This document shows positions 17,531-24,852 of a stretch of DNA of 64,000 nucleotides, one piece after another. The stretch's first letter is position 1. Each line of letters opens with the position of its first letter. Source of the DNA: UBA5704 sp036264355 (lineage in GTDB: Bacteria; Acidobacteriota; Thermoanaerobaculia; Multivoradales; UBA5704); contig DATARD010000394.1 of NCBI GenBank assembly GCA_036264355.1, forward strand, positions 22,551-86,550, written 5' to 3'. The notes beneath the pieces are model-generated. The model worked only from the letters and a program-made list of their open reading frames with translations, ran no database searches and was not told the DNA's origin. The translations under genes were made by a program, and so were the position numbers.

Positions 17531-18532
17531 TCAGGGGCGCACGGCCCCTGGGGCCGCGGCCGCCGCGGCGCGCGCTTCGCGCTCGCTCTTCTCCCGGTCG
17601 CGCCGGTCGTAGGCCGTGACGATCTTCTGCACCAGCGCGTGGCGCACCACGTCCGACTGGTCGAAGTAGAAGAAGCGGATGCCTTCGACGTCGGCGAGCA
17701 CCTCCTGGGCCTCGCGCAGGCCGGACATCTTGCCTTGCGGCAGGTCGACCTGGGTGACGTCGCCGTTGATCACCGCCTTGGAGTTGTAGCCGATGCGGGT
17801 GAGCACCATCTTCATCTGCTCGGTGGTGGTGTTCTGCGCTTCGTCGACGATGATGAAGCTGTCGTTCAAGGTCCGTCCGCGCATGAAGGCGATCGGCGCC
17901 ACCTCGATGATGCCGCGCTCCAGCATCCGCCCCACCTTCTCGAAGCCGATGATGTCGTGCAGCGCGTCGTGGAGCGGGCGCAGATACGGATTGACCTTCT
18001 CCGCCAGGTCGCCGGGGAGGAAGCCCAGCTTCTCTCCCGCCTCGACCGCCGGCCGGGCGAGGATGATCCGCCGTACCCGTTTCTCCACCAGGGCGGCGGC
18101 GGCCATCGCCACCGCCAGGTAGGTCTTGCCGGTGCCGGCCGGACCGATGGAGATGACGATGTCATAGTCGATCATCGACTGGATGTAGAGCTGCTGCTTG
18201 AAGCTGCGCGGCGCCACCATGCGGCGCACGGCGGCCATCATCCCTTCCGGAAAGAAGAAATCGGTCAGGGAGGTGTCGGGCGCCTCGGCGGCCACCCGGA
18301 TGGCCGTCTGCACGTCGCCGGGGCGGAAGCGGTAGCCCCGCTCGGTGACCGCGGTGAGCTCGGCGAGCAGGCGTTCCACCGCCTGCACGCGCTCCGGCTC
18401 GCCCTGGATGTGCAACTCGTTGCCGCGCGCGGTCAGGCTCACGTCGAACGTACGCTCGATCCGTCGCAGATTCTCGTCATGGGTTCCGAAGAGAGTGTCG
18501 AGACCCTCTTCGGCGAGGGTGACTTGAGTCAT
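17531..18532 (-). CDS. phoH: PhoH-family ATPase/RNA-binding protein
   Basis: A 333-residue PhoH-like protein. An N-terminal KH-like segment (RRIERTFDVSLTARGNELHI) precedes the P-loop ATPase, with Walker A GPAGTGKTYLA, Walker B FIIVDEAQN and the conserved GDVTQVDLP. It is implicated in RNA metabolism with YbeY and is first in the ribosome-maturation operon. The C-terminus carries a variable Ala-rich tail. The promoter was not identified with confidence. Confidence 0.94.
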   Translation of the reverse strand: MTQVTLAEEGLDTLFGTHDENLRRIERTFDVSLTARGNELHIQGEPERVQAVERLLAELTAVTERGYRFRPGDVQTAIRVAAEAPDTSLTDFFFPEGMMAAVRRMVAPRSFKQQLYIQSMIDYDIVISIGPAGTGKTYLAVAMAAAALVEKRVRRIILARPAVEAGEKLGFLPGDLAEKVNPYLRPLHDALHDIIGFEKVGRMLERGIIEVAPIAFMRGRTLNDSFIIVDEAQNTTTEQMKMVLTRIGYNSKAVINGDVTQVDLPQGKMSGLREAQEVLADVEGIRFFYFDQSDVVRHALVQKIVTAYDRRDREKSEREARAAAAAAPGAVRP

Positions 18533-18569
18533 CGTGTCAGCGCTTTTTCAAGGGGAAGGTTTCCGGTCA

Positions 18570-18591
18570 GGAGCGGCCTATGGGCCGCTCC
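18570..18591 (-). terminator. GC-rich hairpin downstream of hbd
   Basis: A perfect 9-bp inverted repeat, GGAGCGGCC / GGCCGCTCC, with a 4-base loop, lies 30 bases past the hbd stop and before phoH. There is no T run, so it could be a Rho-assisted terminator or an RNA-stabilising hairpin rather than a classical terminator. Confidence 0.4.
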
Positions 18592-18621
18592 GTCCCTTTG
18601 AGTCTAGCAGACCCGCGGCCT

Positions 18622-19479
18622 CTACTTCTTGGCGTGCTCGTAGAAACCGCGGCCGCTCTTCTTGCCCAGGCGGCCGGCCTGCACCATCTGCTTGAGCAGC
18701 GGCGGCGGCGCGAAGCGCTTCTCGCGGTACTCCTCGAACATGATATTGGCGATGTAGTAGGTGGTGTCCAGGCCGACGAAGTCGAGCAGGGTGAAGGGTC
18801 CCATGGGGTAGCCGCAGCCGAGCTGCATCCCCTTGTCGATGTCCTCGACGCTGGCGACGCCCTCTTCGAGGGCGCGGATGGCGTCCAGGAGATAGGGGAC
18901 GAGGAGGCGGTTGACCACGAAGCCCGAGTTGTCGCGGCAGGCGATCGGCTCCTTGCCGAACGAGCGCGCCAGCTCGAAGGCGGTGTCGTAGGTCGCGTCG
19001 GAGGTGAGCAGAGTGCGTACGACCTCGACCAGCTTCATCACCGGCACGGGGTTGAAGAAGTGCAGGCCGACGAACTGGTCGGGCCGGCGGGTGAACATGG
19101 CCATCTGGGTGATGGTGAGCGACGAGGTGTTGCTGGCGAAGATCGCCTCGGGCTTCACCACCTCGTCGAGGGCGGTGAAGGTCTTCTTCTTCTCGCTCAG
19201 GTCCTCGACGATGGCCTCGATCACCACGTCGCAGTCGGCGAGGGTGTCGAGGGTGACGGCGCCGGAGAGGCGGCCGAGGGCGGCGTCGCGCTCCGCGGCG
19301 TCGAGCTTGCCCTTCTCGACCGCCTTGCCCAGCGAGCCGTGGATCTTCTTCAGCCCCTGGTCGACGACCTCCTGGCTCACCTCGCGGACGACGGTTTCGT
19401 AGCCCGCCCGCGCCGCCACCTCGGCGATGCCCGACCCCATGAGGCCGCAGCCGAGGACTCCCACTTTACGAATCTTCAT
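18622..19479 (-). CDS. hbd: 3-hydroxybutyryl-CoA dehydrogenase
   Basis: A 285-residue NAD-dependent 3-hydroxyacyl-CoA dehydrogenase acting between acetoacetyl-CoA and 3-hydroxybutyryl-CoA in butanoate or beta-oxidation-type metabolism. The Rossmann motif GVLGCGLMGSGIAEVAA, catalytic His in GLHFFNPVPVMKLVEV and the C-terminal GYPMGPFTLLDFVGLD are intact. The single-domain length fits HbdA rather than multifunctional FadB. AGGAGA lies just before ATG 19479. The start lies inside the end of tsaE (14-base overlap). Confidence 0.92.
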   Translation of the reverse strand: MKIRKVGVLGCGLMGSGIAEVAARAGYETVVREVSQEVVDQGLKKIHGSLGKAVEKGKLDAAERDAALGRLSGAVTLDTLADCDVVIEAIVEDLSEKKKTFTALDEVVKPEAIFASNTSSLTITQMAMFTRRPDQFVGLHFFNPVPVMKLVEVVRTLLTSDATYDTAFELARSFGKEPIACRDNSGFVVNRLLVPYLLDAIRALEEGVASVEDIDKGMQLGCGYPMGPFTLLDFVGLDTTYYIANIMFEEYREKRFAPPPLLKQMVQAGRLGKKSGRGFYEHAKK

Positions 19480-19909
19480 TGAATTCTCCTGTCTGTTCCA
19501 TGATCTCCCGCCCTCCCTCCGGCCGCCGCGCCATGCGCAGAGCCGTGGCCCCGGGCACCGGGAACGGCAGCCGCTCCGCCCATTCCACCACTTTGACGCC
19601 CGGTCCCGCCAGTAGCTCTTCGAGGCCGAGGGCGCCGGTCTCTTCCGGAGCGAGCCGGTAGAGGTCGGCATGGACGAGCCGGCCGCTGTTCTCGCCGCTT
19701 CCCCGGTGCTCGCGGATCAGGCTGAAGGTCGGCGACTGCACCTCGTCCGGATCAATCCCCAGCCCGGCCGCGACGCCCTGCGCCAGCACGGTCTTGCCCG
19801 CTCCGAGGTCGCCCGACAGGAGGAGGACGCCGTCCGGCGCCAGCTCACGGGCGAGGGCCGCGCCGAGAGCGCGGGTCTCCTCCTCGGAGTGGGTGATCCA
19901 GGATCTCAC
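19466..19909 (-). CDS. tsaE: tRNA t6A biosynthesis ATPase TsaE
   Basis: A 147-residue ATPase that drives the TsaB-TsaD complex installing t6A37 on ANN-decoding tRNAs. It has P-loop GDLGAGKTVLAQG, the TFSLIREH switch segment and HADLYRL, all family hallmarks. The GTG start shares GTGA with the nnr stop. The last residues overlap hbd. tsaB and tsaD are not in this window. Confidence 0.93.
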   Translation of the reverse strand: MRSWITHSEEETRALGAALARELAPDGVLLLSGDLGAGKTVLAQGVAAGLGIDPDEVQSPTFSLIREHRGSGENSGRLVHADLYRLAPEETGALGLEELLAGPGVKVVEWAERLPFPVPGATALRMARRPEGGREIMEQTGEFNEDS

Positions 19910-21492
19910 GAAGCAGCCAATCCGGCGAGTCTCGAAAAGGCGGCCCCCAACGACTCCACGAGGTCGCCGGCTGCCAGGGCGTTCTCACCCGTCTTCTGGA
20001 CCGCGAGATCGCCGGCCAGTCCGTGCAGATAGACGGCGAGCAGCACCGCGTCGAGCACCTCCAGGCCGTACGCCTCGCGCTGCGCGATCAGGCCGGCGGC
20101 GAGGCCGGTGAGGACATCGCCGCTGCCGCCGGACGCCATGGCGGGATTGCCGGTGGGATTGACCCAGACGTCGGCGTCAGGGGCGCCGATGAGAGTGCGG
20201 CTCCCCTTGAGGACCACCACCGCGCCGGTCTCCTTCGCCGCCCGCCGCACCGCGGCGAGGCGGTCGGCCTGCACGTCGGCGGTGGAGATCCCGAGGAGCC
20301 GGCCCAGCTCGCCGGGGTGCGGCGTCAGCACGGTGGGCGCCTTGCGTCCGCGCAGCTCTCCAGCCCGGCCGGCGAAGGCGTTGATGCCGTCGGCGTCGAG
20401 GACGAGCGGCGGCTCGGCGGCGAGGACCATGCGGCGGATGGCGGCCGCGGTCTCCGGCTCCTGGCCCAATCCCGGTCCCAGGGCGACGACCGTTTTCCCT
20501 TTCGCGGCGGCGAGCACCGCGCCGGCAGCCTCCGCGGCAAGCTGGCCGGACGCGCCGGCCGGCAAGCCCAGGGTCATGGATTCCAGCGAGCCGAGATCGA
20601 CGGGATTCAGGATCGGCTCCGGCACGGCGACGGTCACCAGGCCGGCTCCGGCACGGACCGCGGCGCGGGCGCCGAGGATCGCGGCGCCCGCCTTGCCGGG
20701 AGAGCCGGCGACCAGGAGGACATGTCCGAAGTCGCCTTTGTGCGCATCGTCCTCCCGCGCCGGCAGCCACCCCGCAAGCTCCTCTCCGACCAGCAGATGC
20801 AGCCGGCCGCCGGGCTCGGCGGCCTCCTCGATCAGCCGCGGCGGAATGCCCAGATCGGTGACCACCAACTCGCCCACCGCGGCGGCGGCCGGCACCAGCA
20901 CATGCGCCACCTTCGGCGCGGCGAAGGTCACCGTCAGGTCCGCCCGTACGTGCGGCCCCATCAGCTCGGCCCGGCTGGCATCCAGGCCGCTCGGCAGATC
21001 GACCGCCACCACCGGCCGCTCCAGATCGTTGATCCCCTCGACGAGGGCTGCGAAAAGCCCGGACAGCGGCCGGGCCAGACCGGTGCCGAAGAGGGCATCA
21101 AGAAGAAGGTCGGACTCCGCCGCCTCGGCCAGCGCCGCCCGGGCGTCGTCCTCCGTCGCCAGCTCGGCGAGCGGAAGATCCATCTTGCGGCAGATGGCGA
21201 GCTGTGCCGCGGCGTCGCCGGAGAGCGCCTTGCCGCCGCTCGCCAGGAAGATCTTCACCTCCCAGCCGCGGACCGACAGATGGCGCGCGATCGCGAGCCC
21301 GTCGCCGCCATTGTTCCCCGGCCCGCAGAACACCGCCGCCGACTCCGCCGCGCCGATCGCTCCGGCCGCCTCGCCGAGAGCGTCCACCACGCCGAGCGCG
21401 GCGTTCTCCATGAGGACAAGACTCGGAATCCCCAGCCCCTCGATGGCCGAGCGATCCACCTCACGCATCGCGTCCGCGGTCAGGATTCTCAT
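19906..21492 (-). CDS. nnr: Bifunctional NAD(P)H-hydrate epimerase / dehydratase
   Basis: A 528-residue fusion that repairs hydrated NAD(P)H. The N-terminal YjeF_N epimerase has FCGPGNNGGDGLAIARHL and VVAVDLPSGLD. The C-terminal carbohydrate-kinase-like dehydratase has HKGDFGHVLLVAGSPGKAGA, TPHPGELGRLLG, and ASGGSGDVLTGLAAGL with its catalytic Asp. The linkage to tsaE matches the widespread nnr-tsaE neighbourhood. The ATG shares ATGA with the upstream Uma2-like gene. Confidence 0.95.
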   Translation of the reverse strand: MRILTADAMREVDRSAIEGLGIPSLVLMENAALGVVDALGEAAGAIGAAESAAVFCGPGNNGGDGLAIARHLSVRGWEVKIFLASGGKALSGDAAAQLAICRKMDLPLAELATEDDARAALAEAAESDLLLDALFGTGLARPLSGLFAALVEGINDLERPVVAVDLPSGLDASRAELMGPHVRADLTVTFAAPKVAHVLVPAAAAVGELVVTDLGIPPRLIEEAAEPGGRLHLLVGEELAGWLPAREDDAHKGDFGHVLLVAGSPGKAGAAILGARAAVRAGAGLVTVAVPEPILNPVDLGSLESMTLGLPAGASGQLAAEAAGAVLAAAKGKTVVALGPGLGQEPETAAAIRRMVLAAEPPLVLDADGINAFAGRAGELRGRKAPTVLTPHPGELGRLLGISTADVQADRLAAVRRAAKETGAVVVLKGSRTLIGAPDADVWVNPTGNPAMASGGSGDVLTGLAAGLIAQREAYGLEVLDAVLLAVYLHGLAGDLAVQKTGENALAAGDLVESLGAAFSRLAGLAAS

Positions 21493-22244
21493 CGTCCGGG
21501 AGGACGCCCTTCACCCCGCAAATGTGCCAGCTCCTCTTCCAGGGCCTGCCGCGCCGCAGCCTCCCGCTCAGCCCTCTCCTCGGCAGCCTGTGCTCTCTCC
21601 TCGGCCGCCCATGCTCTCTCCTCGGACGCCCGGCGAGCTCTTGCCTCGGCCTGCCGGGCTGCCTCGAGCTCGTCCGACCAGAGGAGGAGCTCACCCGTGG
21701 CGGCATCGATCAGACGCAGCCGTGTTCCTTCCCCGCGGAGCAACAACCCGGCGGTCTTGCTGGGCAACGAGCCGTCGGCAAGCCGCGGAATGGACGCGTA
21801 GCCATGCGCGGTGAGCTCAAATCCCTGAAGGCGCGGTTTCAGGGATTCGTTCAGGGGATCGAACAGGAAGTACTCCACGACCCCCATGGCCTGGTAGATC
21901 AACTTGTTCTGCCCCGTATCCTTCCCCTTCGTATCCTTCGAGGTCGCCTCAAGGACGAAGAACGGCACGTGGCCTCCTTCTTCCCAGACCTTATAAGTTC
22001 TGCGGTCCCACTTCGTCACTCCGCGAACAGCCAGCACGTCCGGTGCGATGCCGGGCTTGTCCTTCTCATAATAAAGGAGGAGATTGCTCCCCACCCACAT
22101 GTCCGGCGCCTCCTCGTACCAGCGCACGAGGACCTGGGTCGTGTCGACCATCACCTTCCAGTGAACGGTGGTTTCCGCCATCGGCTGGCCGTCGGATTCC
22201 GGATAGTCGTATTCGTGCTGGAGGGGCATTGCGCCCATATGTGC
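21489..22244 (-). CDS. Uma2/DUF820-family PD-(D/E)xK nuclease-like protein with coiled-coil tail
   Basis: A 251-residue member of the Uma2 (DUF820) family of putative restriction-endonuclease-fold proteins. The core has PESDGQPMAETTVHWKVM, IAPDVLAVRGV and FFVLEATSKDTKGKD, which together fit a PD-(D/E)xK-type site. The C-terminal 60 residues are an Ala/Glu/Arg-rich coiled coil with repeated EERAxAAEERA units, common in this family. Start 22244 has GGAGAAAGG immediately upstream; two further ATGs follow within 18 bases. The biological role is not established. The 4-base overlap with nnr is unusual for an accessory gene. Confidence 0.75.
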   Translation of the reverse strand, partial: AHMGAMPLQHEYDYPESDGQPMAETTVHWKVMVDTTQVLVRWYEEAPDMWVGSNLLLYYEKDKPGIAPDVLAVRGVTKWDRRTYKVWEEGGHVPFFVLEATSKDTKGKDTGQNKLIYQAMGVVEYFLFDPLNESLKPRLQGFELTAHGYASIPRLADGSLPSKTAGLLLRGEGTRLRLIDAATGELLLWSDELEAARQAEARARRASEERAWAAEERAQAAEERAEREAAARQALEEELAHLRGEGRPPGR

Positions 22245-22332
22245 CATCCTTTCTCCAACAGACTCCGGATCAAAGCACGAGAGTCCGTCGCGAAGCAACC
22301 CGTCCCGGGTATGGTAGCACCGGGAGGCGTCC

Positions 22333-23007
22333 TTACAGCCGGTTCAATTTTCCCCACGCCGCCAGCAGCGCCCGCGTCCGCGGACACCCCAGATCGCCGT
22401 CCGTCATCGCCGCCGCCAGGCGGCACAGATCGTCCGGCGTGTCGACGTCCGACGCCGTCGGCAGCAGCTCCAGGCGCAGACCCAGCTCGGCGATGCGCTC
22501 CAGGGTGGCCGGGAAGACGCGGTCGGTGCTCCAGGCGATGTCCTCGAACAGGCGCCGGGCCACGGCTTCGGCACGGAGCGCGATCAGATAGTAACCGCCG
22601 TCCTCGGCCGGACCGAGCACGACGTCGGCTCCTTCGTCCAGGAGATCGAAGGCGCGCTCCACCAGTGCGACCGGCAGCGTCGGGTGATCGCTCCCCAGAG
22701 CCGCCACCGTGGCGCCGCCCGCGGCTGCTTCCGACAGCGCGTTGTACAGCCGGTCCCCCAGGTCGTCGCCGCGCTGGCGAATCCCCGGGATCGGACCGTC
22801 CAGGACCTCATCGTCCGGATCGAGCGCCCAGGCCAGCGTCACCGCAAAGCGGCCGGCGTGCAAACGCTCCAGCAGATCGTCCAGGAACGCGGCGTGCAGC
22901 TCGGCGGCCTGGACCGGGGTAAGATCGCCGATCAGACGCGTCTTGACCCTTCCCGGCCGCGCCGGTTTGGTGAACAGGAGCAGGCGGCGGGCAGACAGGT
23001 CGGGCAC
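22333..23007 (-). CDS. DUF2064/TIGR04282-type glycosyltransferase-fold protein
   Basis: A 224-residue GT-A-fold protein of the DUF2064 family (TIGR04282, described as a transferase associated with arsenosugar-type clusters). LLLFTKPARPGRVKTRL at the N-terminus, LGSDHPTLP for the nucleotide/metal site and GPAEDGGYYLIAL are its hallmarks, equivalent to those of CofC/MobA-like nucleotidyltransferases. No radical-SAM ArsS partner is adjacent, so the substrate is unknown. The GTG start (23007) lies 9 bases downstream of a TAGAAT box and only 15 bases from the divergent SAM hydrolase start. Confidence 0.8.
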   Translation of the reverse strand: MPDLSARRLLLFTKPARPGRVKTRLIGDLTPVQAAELHAAFLDDLLERLHAGRFAVTLAWALDPDDEVLDGPIPGIRQRGDDLGDRLYNALSEAAAGGATVAALGSDHPTLPVALVERAFDLLDEGADVVLGPAEDGGYYLIALRAEAVARRLFEDIAWSTDRVFPATLERIAELGLRLELLPTASDVDTPDDLCRLAAAMTDGDLGCPRTRALLAAWGKLNRL

Positions 23008-23015
23008 GGGCGGTG

Positions 23016-23021
23016 ATTCTA
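23016..23021 (-). promoter_or_regulatory. TAGAAT -10 box for the DUF2064 gene, consistent with leaderless start
   Basis: Minus-strand TAGAAT at 23021-23016 lies with its end 9 bases before the GTG start, inside the 15-base gap between two divergent genes. This leaves no room for an ordinary leader. Confidence 0.4.
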
Positions 23022-23022
23022 C

Positions 23023-23868
23023 ATGCCTCTCCTCACTCTTCTCACCGACTTCGGGCTGGACGACTACTACGTCGCCGCGGTCAAGGGCACCGTGCTCCGC
23101 CTGGCTCCCCCCGTCCAGATCGACCAGATCGTCCAGATCGTCGACATCTCCCACCAGGTGCCTCCCGGGGACGTCGAGACGGCCGCCTTCCTGCTCGCCG
23201 CGGCCTTCCCCAGCTTCCCGGACGGCACCGTCCACCTCGCGGTGGTGGACCCCGGCGTGGGCAGCAGCCGGCGCATCCTCGCGGCGCGAACGCGGGGAGG
23301 AAGCTGGCTGGTGGCTCCCGACAACGGACTGCTCACGTCTCTGCTGGCCCGCACGGAGTCGATCCGCGCGGTGGAGCGCAGTGAACTTTTTCTCGCCGGG
23401 CCGGGACATACATTTCATGGTCGCGACCGCTTTGCGCCGGTGGCCGCCTGGCTGCTGCGCGGCGGAGGCGGACAGGGCGAGGAGCTGGGACCGGAGATCG
23501 CTGATCCGGTCCGCCTCGCCATCGCGCCGCCGCGCCGTGAAGGGGAGAGCCTCGCCGGCCGGGTGGCGCACGTGGACCACTACGGCAACCTGGTCACCGA
23601 CATCCCCTGGGACTGGTTGCCCGCGGATATCTGCCGCGCGTGCCGCGCCGAGGTGGAGTCTCACCGCACGGACAGACGTGTCACCAACTACGCGGAGATC
23701 CCGCCGGGAGAGGCGGCGATGCTTCCAGGATCGCTGGGAACGGTCGAGCTGTCCCTATGCGGCGCGGACCTTGCACATCGATGGCATGTGGGACGGGGAG
23801 CCGGGGTCCGGATCTACCTGGACGGGAGTCCGGACAGGGAACCTGGACAGGGTGTGACCGATCGGTGA
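23023..23868 (+). CDS. SAM hydroxide adenosyltransferase (DUF62, chlorinase/fluorinase superfamily)
   Basis: A 281-residue member of the SAM-dependent chlorinase/fluorinase superfamily. The N-terminal TLLTDFGLDDYYVAAVKG, VVDPGVGSSRR, APDNGLLT and FHGRDRFAPVAAWL are the conserved core. The Arg-Asp of GRDRF and the downstream His fit the Asp-Arg-His set of SAM hydrolases, which use water and yield adenosine plus methionine rather than a halide product. No halide-binding insertion is apparent. The physiological role is unclear in most bacteria. Confidence 0.85.
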   Translation: MPLLTLLTDFGLDDYYVAAVKGTVLRLAPPVQIDQIVQIVDISHQVPPGDVETAAFLLAAAFPSFPDGTVHLAVVDPGVGSSRRILAARTRGGSWLVAPDNGLLTSLLARTESIRAVERSELFLAGPGHTFHGRDRFAPVAAWLLRGGGGQGEELGPEIADPVRLAIAPPRREGESLAGRVAHVDHYGNLVTDIPWDWLPADICRACRAEVESHRTDRRVTNYAEIPPGEAAMLPGSLGTVELSLCGADLAHRWHVGRGAGVRIYLDGSPDREPGQGVTDR

Positions 23869-23893
23869 CACCCTGGACAAGTCGGGCTACAAT
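23865..23893 (+). promoter_or_regulatory. Strong sigma70-type promoter for the DUF4177 gene
   Basis: GTGACA (23865-23870), a 17-base spacer and TACAAT (23888-23893) make one of the best promoters in the window. It overlaps the end of the SAM hydrolase gene. The expected start near 23900 leaves a leader of about 50 bases with GGAAGGAG before ATG 23951. Confidence 0.65.
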
Positions 23894-23950
23894 GAGCTTT
23901 CGTCTCGCGGCAGAAGCAGCCGGTTTGATCTTTGGAAGGAGCGTGTGGAC

Positions 23951-24145
23951 ATGAGCAAGTGGGAGTATAAGATCATCAATATCCGCAGCGAGAATTACCG
24001 CCTCGACCCCAACTCCGTCACGCAGTTGAACGCTCTGGGTGAAGATGGATGGGAGCTCGTCTCCATCACTTCGGTCAACTTCAAGACCGGCGCGACCGAC
24101 AACATCGCGATGGTCTTCAAGCGTCCGGCTACCCCTGCCGCCTGA
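23951..24145 (+). CDS. DUF4177 small protein
   Basis: A 64-residue cytoplasmic protein with the DUF4177 pattern: KWEYKIINI at the start and LNALGEDGWELVSI in the middle, followed by a short beta strand with FKTGATDNIAMVFKR. The function of this domain is not known. The start is fixed by GGAAGGAG and by a well-formed promoter upstream, and an in-frame GTG two codons earlier is less likely. It ends 3 bases from the convergent membrane-protein gene. Confidence 0.78.
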   Translation: MSKWEYKIINIRSENYRLDPNSVTQLNALGEDGWELVSITSVNFKTGATDNIAMVFKRPATPAA

Positions 24146-24148
24146 ATT

Positions 24149-24379
24149 CTATGCCTTGAGCTTCCGCCTGCGGCGCTCCTTGCGGCCGCGGCGGAGAGCC
24201 AGGGCGAGACCGCCCGCACCGGCGGCCAGGAGCATCAGCAGATACTTCTTCTTGGGCGCGAAGCCCACCTCGGTCTCGATGGCGGTACGGACCTCGGAGA
24301 GGCGGGCCTCCGCCTCTCTCCGGCTCTGCTCCAGGCGCAGCTCAGCCTCGCGCCGGGCGTCGTCCAATCGGCTGCTCAT
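24149..24379 (-). CDS. Small membrane protein with charged coiled-coil N-terminus
   Basis: A 76-residue protein. Residues 1-35 are a heptad-like Arg/Glu helix (DDARREAELRLEQSRREAE), then there is one membrane helix (YLLMLLAAGAGGLALAL) and a very basic tail (RRGRKERRRRKLK). It overlaps the upstream holin-like gene by 4 bases (ATGA), so it is likely a partner of that protein. The layout recalls DUF883/ElaB-like envelope proteins, but I cannot assign a family. Confidence 0.6.
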   Translation of the reverse strand: MSSRLDDARREAELRLEQSRREAEARLSEVRTAIETEVGFAPKKKYLLMLLAAGAGGLALALRRGRKERRRRKLKA

Positions 24380-24828
24380 GGCAGGTCCTCCTCGTCATCA
24401 TCCAAATTCGTCGCTCCGACCCTGGCCGGCGCCACGTCGAGAGCCGGCGTCTCCCGCAGCAGATTGTTCTGCAACCAGTCGATGTGCTCGTCGACATGCC
24501 GCCGCACGGTCTCGGCGGGGTTCTCGACCTTCTTCATCTGCCGCAGGCCGAGCCAGCCCAGGATCCCGCCGGCGGTGGCGAACAGCAGACCGACGATCAG
24601 CAGCGCGGCCCAGAGCTGGAGCCAGATGCACAACACGGCCACCAGCAGCGCGATGAGCAGGCCGGTCATCCAGAAGAAGATGACCAGCGCTCCACCCATC
24701 AACCCGAGAGCCACCGCCAGATGGCGGCCCGAGCGGGTCAGGTCCTCCTGAAGAGCGGCCAACTCGGCCCGAAGAACTGCGAAGAGCGACTCACCCAGCG
24801 AGCGAAACTTGTCAATCCAGCCGCCCAT
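24376..24828 (-). CDS. Holin-X-like (DUF1469-type) membrane protein
   Basis: A 150-residue protein with an amphipathic N-terminus (LFAVLRAELAALQEDLTRSG), two long membrane helices (VALGLMGGALVIFFWMTGLL, LWAALLIVGLLFATAGGILG) and a C-terminal acidic cytoplasmic tail (NLDDDEEDLP). This fits the 'phage holin family/DUF1469' group, which is widespread in chromosomes and probably not a lysis protein here. It forms a two-gene operon with the next small membrane protein. Confidence 0.7.
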   Translation of the reverse strand: MGGWIDKFRSLGESLFAVLRAELAALQEDLTRSGRHLAVALGLMGGALVIFFWMTGLLIALLVAVLCIWLQLWAALLIVGLLFATAGGILGWLGLRQMKKVENPAETVRRHVDEHIDWLQNNLLRETPALDVAPARVGATNLDDDEEDLP

Positions 24829-24852
24829 CCCCTTCCTCCTTCCAACTGCTGA

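Noticed and set aside
15131..18601. Very long plus-strand open frame (about 1150 codons) over pgpH and phoH
   Set aside because: It is antisense to two well-recognised genes. Its composition (runs of Arg, Glu, Gly, His, Ala) is the typical shadow of GC-rich codon use, and no family is visible.
24376..24828. Prophage lysis gene (holin)
   Set aside because: The DUF1469/holin-X group is common on chromosomes. No endolysin, structural or integrase gene lies nearby.
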